Source of the DNA: CAZGWJ01 sp964529445
Lineage (GTDB): Bacteria > Oederibacteriota > Muellerivitia > Muellerivitales > Muellerivitaceae
Length of the DNA: 7,407 nt
Direction: 5' to 3'
Assembly: GCA_964529445.1 (NCBI GenBank)
Contig: CAZGWJ010000111.1
Location: forward strand, 1 to 7,407
Shown here: positions 1-5,487 of the stretch, piece after piece
Layout: each line of letters begins with the position of its first letter
Numbering within the stretch: the stretch's first letter is position 1
Made by a program: the position numbers and the translations under genes
The notes under the pieces: generated by a model
The model's input: only the letters and a program-made list of their open reading frames with translations
What the model was told of the DNA's origin: nothing
The model's database searches: none

Positions 1-1223
1 GCGATGAAGTACCAGGCGAGCGCCACAAGACCGAAGAAGAAGGAGACGGCCTCGTTGGCGGGCAGCTGGACGATGTAGTAGTACCAGGGCTGGCCGCCGC
101 GCTTCACGTCGTGCTGGTCCCACCAGTATTCCAGGCCGCCGAAGGCGCCCTGGTACATGGCGTTCGTGAACCCGTGGATGCGGCTCATGAAGTCGCCCGC
201 AGTGGAACCCACGGTGAAGAAGGAGGAGAACAGCAGGGTGAAGATGATCCCGATGATCGAGATGGCGCCCGTGAAGGCCGGGGAGACGTTCCTCACCCAC
301 AGGTAGAGGAAGCGGCCCAGGATGACCAGATAGGCCAGGCCCATCAGGATCGACAGGAAGGTGGGCCGGTTCAGGTGGAAGGCCTTCCAGAACACCAGGA
401 TCAGGAACCACCAGGAAGCCATGGCGACGACATCCCACTTGACCTTCATGACGTCGAGACTGAGGAGGGCGTCCCAGATGTCGTTATCCCCCGATCCCGC
501 CTTGGCGAACTGGACCCAGCGGAGGACCAGCTTGTAGACCGTGTATCCGAAAGCGCCGGCCAGGAAGATGAAAAGGACCACGTATCGGGACTCGCTGGAC
601 TTGGGGATGACCAGCTGGCTCAAGAGGCCGAAGCCGGTGAGGCCGGCCGCCACGAAGACGTCGAACCAGGGAAGCAGGCGGATGAAGAGATAGGTCCCGA
701 AGGAGGCCAGGGTGATGAACATGGATTCCTTCGTGCAGAAGGCGATGACGAAACCGATGGCGGCCAGCCAAAGGTCGACGGGTTTCCTGCCCTGGAGATA
801 CTTGAACAGGTAGACCGCCATCATGAAGGTGGCTCCCGCGATGTAGGCGTCCTCGCGGGTGAAACGGTCGAAATACATGAAACTCGGCGAGAAGGCGATC
901 AGCAGGGTCGTCAGGAAGGCCTTGGTCCTCCCGATGAGGGGCGTCAGCACCATGCCCAGGATGACGGTGATGAGGCCCCAGAACGCCGCATTGTAGCGGG
1001 AGGTGGCGTCGGAAACGCCGAACAGGAAGTACATCAGGGCGTTCCCGGTGAACTGGTAGGGGCCGTGCATCATCGGGTTGTATTCGTAATTGCCCTCCGT
1101 NNNNNNNNNNNNNNNNNNNNNNNNNNNNNNNNNNNNNNNNNNNNNNNNNNNNNNNNNNNNNNNNNNNNNNNNNNNNNNNNNNNNNNNNNNNNNNNNNNNN
1201 TCGCAGATCTTGATGTCAGCCAT
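1..1223 (-). CDS. Agl23-like (TIGR03663) membrane glycosyltransferase-type protein, partial
   Basis: Reading the minus strand from the ATG at 1223 gives MADIKIC, then the N run, then an open frame to the window edge with no stop. With the gap at its nominal 100 bases the two sides are in phase. The visible part is very hydrophobic, with about ten candidate membrane segments. It carries marks I associate with the TIGR03663 'flippase activity-associated Agl23' group, related to PMT-type glycosyltransferases: YNPMMHGP followed by LMYFLFGVSDATSRY (from nominal residue 49), FDRFTREDAY, and RGGQPWYYY (nominal residues 375-383, nt 75-101). Family members are thought to act on lipid-linked sugars or glycoproteins at the membrane; the substrate is unknown here. 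The start is supported by GGAGG at 1233-1237, nine bases upstream. The first membrane segment and the acidic loop motif usual in such enzymes would fall in the gap, and the C terminus lies outside the window. Family assignment is fairly secure; enzymatic role is inferred. Confidence 0.8.
   Translation of the reverse strand, partial: MADIKICXXXXXXXXXXXXXXXXXXXXXXXXXXXXXXXXXXTEGNYEYNPMMHGPYQFTGNALMYFLFGVSDATSRYNAAFWGLITVILGMVLTPLIGRTKAFLTTLLIAFSPSFMYFDRFTREDAYIAGATFMMAVYLFKYLQGRKPVDLWLAAIGFVIAFCTKESMFITLASFGTYLFIRLLPWFDVFVAAGLTGFGLLSQLVIPKSSESRYVVLFIFLAGAFGYTVYKLVLRWVQFAKAGSGDNDIWDALLSLDVMKVKWDVVAMASWWFLILVFWKAFHLNRPTFLSILMGLAYLVILGRFLYLWVRNVSPAFTGAISIIGIIFTLLFSSFFTVGSTAGDFMSRIHGFTNAMYQGAFGGLEYWWDQHDVKRGGQPWYYYIVQLPANEAVSFFFGLVALAWYFI
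1101..1200. other. Scaffold gap (100 N) inside the Agl23-like gene
   Basis: Exactly 100 N, the usual placeholder for a gap of unknown length. The bases on the two sides do not repeat each other, so unlike the gap at 3310-3409 this one probably hides real sequence. From the family layout, the missing part should encode the first membrane helix and the first periplasmic/extracellular loop of the minus-strand gene. Confidence 0.95.
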
Positions 1224-1277
1224 CCGCTTGTCCCTCCAAGGGGTTGTTGGAAAACGACCGCAAAACTTCGCTATCCT

Positions 1278-1292
1278 AACGGAACGGAACGG
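1278..1292. repeat. Three tandem copies of AACGG
   Basis: Three perfect copies of the 5-mer AACGG lie in the leader of the Agl23-like gene, about 55-70 bases upstream of its start codon. They may be a chance short tandem or a binding site; nothing else in the sequence decides between these. Confidence 0.35.
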
Positions 1293-1349
1293 TTTCAGCC
1301 AGCGATTCAGGATGATCGGGTGCCGGTTTGACGGGCGACGGACATGCGT

Positions 1350-1363
1350 CTTTCACGTGAAAG
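1350..1363. promoter_or_regulatory. 14-base perfect palindrome, possible operator
   Basis: CTTTCACGTGAAAG reads identically on both strands. It lies just downstream of the predicted minus-strand transcription start (near 1377), where a bound dimeric repressor would block elongation or promoter clearance. No regulator gene is visible in the window, so its role is inferred from symmetry and position only. Confidence 0.4.
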
Positions 1364-1365
1364 TG

Positions 1366-1425
1366 CCTGTCGGAATGGGTCCAAATATAACCGTTGTTCA
1401 AGAATGTTGTCAACAAACCGACAGG
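1366..1425. repeat. Inverted repeat bracketing the minus-strand promoter
   Basis: CCTGTCGG at 1366-1373 and CCGACAGG at 1418-1425 are perfect reverse complements separated by 44 bases. If one extra G is skipped, three more outer bases pair (TGC with GCA). The arms enclose the whole -35/-10 pair of the minus-strand promoter. They may be paired regulator half-sites; an invertible switch is a remoter possibility because the interval is short. Confidence 0.45.
1384..1413 (-). promoter_or_regulatory. Sigma-70-type promoter for the Agl23-like gene
   Basis: On the minus strand a perfect -35 TTGACA (1413-1408) is followed after 18 bases by TATATT (1389-1384), five of six matches to the -10 consensus. 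Transcription would start near 1377, leaving a leader of about 150 bases before the ATG at 1223. The -35 box sits inside a small dyad, TGTTG-T-CAACA (1405-1415). The assignment rests on sequence match alone. Confidence 0.55.
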
Positions 1426-1551
1426 GCATTGAAAGAGGCTTATAGGGCCGGGTTTAAGGATAAAGGCCTCGGTCCCGGAATGGTGCATGGGATCCCTTCA
1501 GAACCGAAATACGGACTCGTGATCCGGAAGGATTTCCTGTTCTCAACAAAG

Positions 1552-1580
1552 TTGCAGAGGTGCGGTTCTATTGTTAAACT
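1552..1580 (+). promoter_or_regulatory. Candidate extended -10 promoter for the PorV/PorQ-like gene
   Basis: TTGCAG (1552-1557), a 17-base spacer and TAAACT (1575-1580), with a TG two bases ahead of the -10 box (1572-1573) as in extended -10 promoters. The hexamers match consensus only partly. Position is reasonable, with a start near 1587 and a leader of about 45 bases. This is the best candidate I see upstream of the gene, not a certain one. Confidence 0.35.
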
Positions 1581-1587
1581 GTCGCCC

Positions 1588-1604
1588 GTAGATCGTCGAT
1601 CTAC
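1588..1604. repeat. Short hairpin / dyad GTAGATC-GTC-GATCTAC
   Basis: A perfect 7-base inverted repeat with a three-base centre, located at the predicted start of the plus-strand transcript. It could be a DNA operator overlapping the start point or a hairpin at the 5' end of the mRNA that protects it. It has no T tract, so it is not a terminator. Confidence 0.4.
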
Positions 1605-1623
1605 CGGAATCCTATCTGCGCGT

Positions 1624-1630
1624 GGGGGTG
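1624..1630 (+). promoter_or_regulatory. Ribosome-binding site that decides the PorV/PorQ-like start
   Basis: GGGGGTG precedes the GTG at 1634 by about three to five bases. In-frame GTG codons also occur at 1622 and 1628, but neither has a purine-rich stretch at a suitable distance. Starting at 1634 also puts the positive signal-peptide residues (MIFKKLLR) at the very N terminus. Confidence 0.5.
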
Positions 1631-1633
1631 TCT

Positions 1634-2611
1634 GTGATCTTCAAGAAATTACTCAGAACCGTTTTGATCCTGGCGGTCCTTTTGACCCCGGTCTTCGCAT
1701 CGGCCGCGGCGGAAGGGGACTATACGAGTGAGGTCCTTGCCATCGGAGTCGGGGCCAGGGCCCTCGGGATGGGCGGCGCTTTCGTGGGTGCCGCCACCGA
1801 TGCGACCGCTGCCTACTGGAATCCAGCGGGTCTGTCCTACGTCGACAAGGTCGAGATCACGACCATCCACGCCACCCAATCCTCCATCCAGACCTACGAT
1901 TTCTTCAACGTGGCCTTCAACACCAACAAGGCCGGCACCTATGCGGTCAGCTACATCCGCCTTTCCGTGGATGAGATCCCGGTGACGAACGCTTCCGGGC
2001 CGACGGTCATCACCACCACTTCCGACATCGAGCAGGTTTTCATGATCTCCGGCGGTTGGCGTTTCGCGAAGCGCTACGCCGTGGGAGGCACCATCAAGCT
2101 CCTGAAGAACGAGGTCTACACGGCTTCCGCCTTCGGGTACGGGTCCGATATCGGTTTCCTGGTGAAGCCGATGCGTCAGTTGGGTGTAGGGCTTTCGGTC
2201 CGCGACTACACCGGCGGTTCCTACCTGACCTGGAAGAACACCCCGACGAACCCCACCCAGAAGCTGGCCCCGAGCATCAAGTTCGGTCTCTCCTACATGC
2301 AGGAGCTCGGCAAGAGGGTGAATTCGGTGGGAGCCCAGGTGCCCACGAGCACCATCACCGTGAATGCCGACGTGGACACCCTCTACGTGTCCAAGCAGTT
2401 GAACAAGTACCACTTCGGGGCTGAGTACTGGTACCGCCAGTTCGTGGCCCTGCGCGGCGGGTTCGAGTCCCATGGCTTGAAGTTCAACAAGGATGCCTTC
2501 GCCCCCTCCTTCGGCTTGGGGGTCTGGGTGTACCTCATGGAAGTGGACTACGCCTACGTCAATTTCGAGATCTCGCCGACCCACTACCTGTCGGTCATCA
2601 CCCGCTTCTGA
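1634..2611 (+). CDS. PorV/PorQ family (UPF0164) outer-membrane protein
   Basis: A 325-residue secreted protein from the preferred GTG; a start at 1622 would add four residues. The N terminus is a signal peptide: KK and R, then a VLILAVLL core, then a cut near FASA. The mature protein opens with the family hallmark GVGARALGMGGAFVGAATDA followed by YWNPAGL, which I recognise from PorV/PorQ and UPF0164 proteins, relatives of FadL-type barrels. The rest alternates polar and aromatic residues as beta-strands do, and the chain ends ITRF, with the terminal aromatic residue typical of proteins handled by the Bam machinery. In Bacteroidota, PorV is a shuttle of the type IX secretion system, but the family also occurs without that system and no such gene is visible here, so the specific role is unknown. 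The gene stands alone, with its own candidate promoter and a strong terminator. Confidence is high for the family and low for the function. Confidence 0.85.
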   Translation: MIFKKLLRTVLILAVLLTPVFASAAAEGDYTSEVLAIGVGARALGMGGAFVGAATDATAAYWNPAGLSYVDKVEITTIHATQSSIQTYDFFNVAFNTNKAGTYAVSYIRLSVDEIPVTNASGPTVITTTSDIEQVFMISGGWRFAKRYAVGGTIKLLKNEVYTASAFGYGSDIGFLVKPMRQLGVGLSVRDYTGGSYLTWKNTPTNPTQKLAPSIKFGLSYMQELGKRVNSVGAQVPTSTITVNADVDTLYVSKQLNKYHFGAEYWYRQFVALRGGFESHGLKFNKDAFAPSFGLGVWVYLMEVDYAYVNFEISPTHYLSVITRF

Positions 2612-2624
2612 AGATCGGCGCTCG

Positions 2625-2661
2625 AAGCCCGCTTCCTTTTGGGGAAGCGGGCTTTTTTTTT
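2625..2661 (+). terminator. Strong rho-independent terminator after the PorV/PorQ-like gene
   Basis: A perfect 12-base stem (2625-2636 with 2643-2654) with a six-base loop is followed by an uninterrupted T run at 2653-2661. It begins 14 bases after the stop codon, so it should isolate this gene from the one downstream. Confidence 0.93.
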
Positions 2662-2665
2662 AACA

Positions 2666-2681
2666 GGACCCAAAGCGGTCC
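2666..2681. repeat. Small inverted repeat GGACC-CAAAGC-GGTCC
   Basis: A 5-base stem with a six-base loop just beyond the terminator. It is too short to assign a role and has no T tract. The rest of the gene-free stretch 2662-2810 shows nothing I can name. Confidence 0.25.
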
Positions 2682-2810
2682 AATGCTTCGGCGCCCCGGG
2701 CGTCATGAAAGGTCTACTTTGTCATGTGTTTTCGGAAACGGGCGTCCTGATCGGACCCGCGGGGCACCATCGAAAGCTCTTGTGATGAACGGCTTTTGGG
2801 GTTTTTTTAA

Positions 2811-2840
2811 TTCAACCGGGCGGCGTGAATCTTATATAAT
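2811..2840 (+). promoter_or_regulatory. Promoter of the repeat-protein gene
   Basis: A perfect -10 TATAAT (2835-2840) lies 18 bases after a partial -35 TTCAAC (2811-2816). A T-rich run just upstream (2802-2808) could act as an UP-like element. The predicted start near 2847 gives a leader of about 68 bases before the ATG at 2915. The upstream terminator and the lone position of the gene support a separate promoter here. Confidence 0.6.
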
Positions 2841-2914
2841 GCCTTGTTGACGCGACACTCACTACCCCGCCCACGACGCTGTCCGCATGGCCAAGTCATC
2901 TTTCGAGGGATGAG

Positions 2915-5376
2915 ATGAACATCAAACGCGCCAGCTTGCTTTCCGTAACCTGCTGTCTCCTCCTCTCCGTCGCCAACGTCTACGCCTACAAGTCCCTGGC
3001 CGAACCGGTCATGCCTCCCCCGGTTTCGAAGCAGAAGGAGAAGCTCCTGCGGCCCTATTTCAAGGACCGCAAGCTCGCCGGCGGGCAGATCATCGCCCTG
3101 CAGAAGACCCCGGACCGCTTGTTCAGCGGCAGTCACATAGACATCGGTACCCTCGCCGGTGTCTCGAAGGACGATATCTTTGCCGTGTACACGCCGTCGG
3201 GCCAGCCGGTCGGTTTCCTGAAAGTCATTCAGCCTCTCCGCTACACCTCGACCTTCGAGTTCCTGGAGATGCAGGTGGATCCCTCGACCAACCTCATCGT
3301 GAAGAGGGTNNNNNNNNNNNNNNNNNNNNNNNNNNNNNNNNNNNNNNNNNNNNNNNNNNNNNNNNNNNNNNNNNNNNNNNNNNNNNNNNNNNNNNNNNNN
3401 NNNNNNNNNTCGAGTTCCTGGAGATGCAGGTGGATCCCTCGACCAACCTCATCGTGAAGAGGGTCCCTTACGAGGTGGGATCACAGATTCCGTGGATCAT
3501 GAAGGCCAGTGCCAAGTACGCGCCCGCCCGGAAAGCCTCACCGAAACCCAAGGTCGCGCCACCGGCACCCAAGGCGCCCGCGAGTCTTCCGGCCCTGCCT
3601 TCGACGCAACCCACGCCGGTTCAACCGGCGTTACCCCTTCCCGGCGAGGGAAGCCAGTTGCCGTCCCTTCCGGGCCTGGAACCTTCGATGGCTTTGCCTC
3701 CGCTCGGGGAACCGGCAGGCGACCTGCCCCCCTTGGGAGGCGAGCCGTCCGCGCTTCCTCCTCTCGAGGCCGCCAGTCTTCCGATGGCGGAGCCGGCTCT
3801 GCCGGCCATGTCGCCCGCTGGCGATTTGCCGCCGTTGGGTGATGCCGGCATGGCTTCCATGGCGGAGCCCGATCTTCCTCCCCTCGGCGCGGATTCCTCG
3901 CTTCCGGGAATGGACATGGGACTTCCGGCCGGCGATTTGGCCGGGTTCCCGCCCGCCCCGGCCGGTGATCTTCCTCCTCTCGACGGAATGGGGCAGTTGA
4001 GCGATCTCCCGCCTCTCGGCCGTCCCGAGGATGTCGGTGCGGCACCTCCCGATATGATGGCCATGCCTCCCTTGGACATGGGTTTCGGTCCTGAGCCGGG
4101 GATGGACATGGGTCTTCCTCCTGCGCCGGGCATGGACATGGGGATGCCTCCCGCACCGGGGGGCGATCTCGCGATGCCCCCCCTCGATGCCGGAATGCCT
4201 CCGGAGCCGGGGATGGACATGGGTCTGCCTCCTGCTCCAGGCGGGGATCTCGCTCTTCCGGGAATGGACCTCGGCGGTTTGCCGCCGCCTCCTCCGGGCG
4301 GCGACCTGATGGCCGCGCCTCCTTCCGATTTCGACATGGGGATGCCTCCCGCACCGGGCGGCGACCTCGCGCTTCCGGCGATGGATCTGGGCGGTTTGCC
4401 GCCTCCTCCTCCGGGCGGCGACCTGATGGCCGCGCCTCCGTCCGATTTCGACTTGGGGATGCCGCCTGCTCCAGGGGGGGAACTTCCGCCTCCAGGCATG
4501 GATCTGGGTGGGCTTCCTCCTCCGCCGGATGCCGGCATGGCTCTGGCCGCACCCCCGATGGAAGGTCTTCCTCCCCTGGATGGAGGGATGCCTCCCGCTC
4601 CGATGGGAGAATTCGATCTGGGACTTCCTCCGGCTCCGGGCGGGGATCTGGCCGCACCCGGCTTCGATTCGGGTCTGCCTCCGGCTCCCGGTGCCGACCT
4701 GATGGCGCCGCCTCCGGTTTCCGGCATGGACCTCGGATTGCCTCCGGCTCCGGGCGGGGATTTCGCACCGCCGGGAATGGATTTGGGTTTGCCTCCCGCG
4801 CCGGGAATCGCTCCGGCAGCGGCGGAACCGATGCCTCCTGACCCGGGATTGCCCGTCAGTTCCATTCCTGATTTCGGAGCTCCGCCTGCTTTCGACGCAG
4901 GCCTTCCTCCCGCTCCGGGTTCGCCGGACATGAACCTGGATTTGATGGCCCCTCCCGACCTGGGTGGGATGCCGCCGGCCTTGCCGGGGGAGATCCCGCC
5001 CGTGAGTGCCGGACCCGACTTGGGGGAACCCCCTGTGTTCGACATGGGGTTGCCTCCTGCGCCGGGCGGTGAGATGGAAATGGCGGGTCTTCCTCCCGCA
5101 CCCGAGATGGAGATGGGGTTGCCGCCTTCGTTGGATGCGGGTCTTCCACCCCCTCCGGGCGCCGAGTTCGGAATGGGAATGGAGATGGGACCGGCGCCGG
5201 ACATGGCCCTGGCTCCCCCGTCCTTGGATGCTGGTTTGGCCCTCCCGGGAATGACCGGGGCGGCGGACAAGCTCCGCTTGGACCTTCCCCAGATGCCGAC
5301 CGATGTGCCGTTGAAGAACGGCCAGATGCAGGACCTGCCGACGCTGGATTCCAGCGCCAAGCGGCCCTCGGCCTGA
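2915..5376 (+). CDS. Secreted Pro/Gly/Met/Asp repeat protein, unrecognised family (one gene across a false gap)
   Basis: I do not recognise this gene. Both halves join in frame if the N run and one copy of the 55-base duplicate are removed, giving 768 residues. The start has GAGG six bases upstream. Residues 1-24 form a signal peptide ending near VYA. Residues 40-143 look like a small beta domain (SHIDIGTLAGV, DIFAVYTPSGQPVGFLKV) resembling the C-terminal fold of FlgT-like proteins; that link is tentative. Residues 145-168 are a Lys/Arg/Ala/Pro linker. Residues 169-729 are low-complexity repeats rich in Pro, Gly, Met, Leu, Asp and Ala. This tail has no Lys, His, Cys, Trp or Tyr and a single Arg, so it is strongly acidic and probably disordered. 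About 39 less repetitive residues with mixed charge end the protein. There is no obvious membrane anchor or sorting signal. Its own promoter and terminator suggest it acts independently of its neighbours. A surface, periplasm-spanning or matrix role is a guess. Confidence 0.85.
3255..3464. repeat. 55-base direct duplicate flanking the second N run (assembly artefact)
   Basis: Bases 3255-3309 and 3410-3464 are identical over 55 positions and abut the N run on its two sides. Two contigs that share one k-mer at their ends but were joined by a scaffolder instead of merged would look exactly like this, and 55 is a common assembler word length. Collapsing 155 bases restores the reading frame. Confidence 0.9.
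3310..3409. other. Scaffold gap (100 N), probably of zero or negative true length
   Basis: A placeholder run of 100 N interrupts the repeat-protein gene just before the codon for Pro-133. Because its flanks are the same 55 bases, the true sequence is most simply continuous. Left as it stands, the N run shifts the frame and splits the gene into a 180-codon and a 650-codon fragment. Confidence 0.9.
3691..4020 (+). repeat. DLPPLG-type repeat block of the repeat protein
   Basis: This first repeat class has DLPPL five times and ALPPL twice, spaced irregularly and joined by Ala/Gly/Glu/Met-rich links. It has few Met-Asp-Met elements compared with the block that follows, so the tail seems built from two related repeat families laid end to end. 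Confidence 0.8.
4102..5169 (+). repeat. [MF]D-x-G-[LM]-PPAPG-G-[DE]-L repeat block
   Basis: PPAPG occurs eleven times here, mostly preceded by MDMG, MDLG, FDMG, FDLG or FDAG and often followed by GDL, with variants such as GLPPPPPGG and GLPPAPEM. The copies use many different synonymous codons. Spacing between cores is irregular except in the near-perfect tandem at 4240-4473. Acidic and methionine residues alternate at many points (MDM, MEM, MGM). Confidence 0.88.
4240..4473 (+). repeat. Tandem pair of 117-base (39-codon) units
   Basis: Units 4240-4356 and 4357-4473 align without gaps. By eye they differ at 14 of 117 bases in 13 codons; 11 of those codon changes are silent and two alter the residue (Gly to Ala, Met to Leu). 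A degenerate further copy seems to start at 4474. This is the youngest-looking expansion in the tail. Confidence 0.88.
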
Positions 5377-5400
5377 GTCATTCTATTTCCGTCCCAAACG

Positions 5401-5445
5401 GCGGGGCGCTCGGGAAGCTCACCGGGCGTCCCGCTTTCGTTTTTT
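5401..5445 (+). terminator. Rho-independent terminator after the repeat-protein gene
   Basis: A 13-base stem (5401-5413 with 5422-5434, including two G-U pairs) with an eight-base loop is followed by TTTCG and then six T. It starts 24 bases after the stop codon. Only 42 bases separate it from the next gene, and I see no clear promoter there, so some read-through into the lpt genes is possible. Confidence 0.75.
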
Positions 5446-5487
5446 ACGGGATAGGACGGGTCCCCAAGCGCGTCACCGGGTGAATCC

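Larger units (their letters stand above)
1224..1633. other. Gene-free divergent intergenic region, about 410 bases
   Basis: This stretch lies between the starts of two divergent genes and looks more AT-rich than the genes. I find no convincing coding frame: the open frames here lack family motifs or a credible ribosome site. It holds candidate promoters in both directions, a 14-base palindrome at 1350-1363, an 8-base inverted repeat at 1366-1373/1418-1425, a small hairpin at 1588-1604, and a three-copy AACGG tandem at 1278-1292 in the leader of the minus-strand gene. Confidence 0.7.

Noticed and set aside
111..1331. A plus-strand open frame of 406 codons crossing the first N run
   Set aside because: The composition (His, Glu, Gly, Asp rich) is typical of the antisense of a membrane protein, and the minus strand encodes clear TIGR03663 motifs over the same bases.
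1276..1488. A 70-codon minus-strand open frame in the divergent intergenic region
   Set aside because: It has no convincing ribosome site or recognisable motif and overlaps the predicted promoter and palindrome, so a regulatory reading is simpler.
1649..2584. A 311-codon minus-strand open frame opposite the PorV/PorQ-like gene
   Set aside because: The plus strand shows a signal peptide, family motifs and a terminal aromatic residue; the minus frame has none of these.
2773..2808. A possible terminator: AAAGC...GCTTT followed by a T run at 2802-2808
   Set aside because: The stem is only five bases with a long loop and follows no gene on that strand. The T run fits better as part of the promoter upstream region.
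3497..4768. A second minus-strand open frame (423 codons) rich in Arg, Pro and Glu
   Set aside because: It is another shadow frame of the same GC-rich repeats. Its composition is arbitrary, and there is no start signal or domain.
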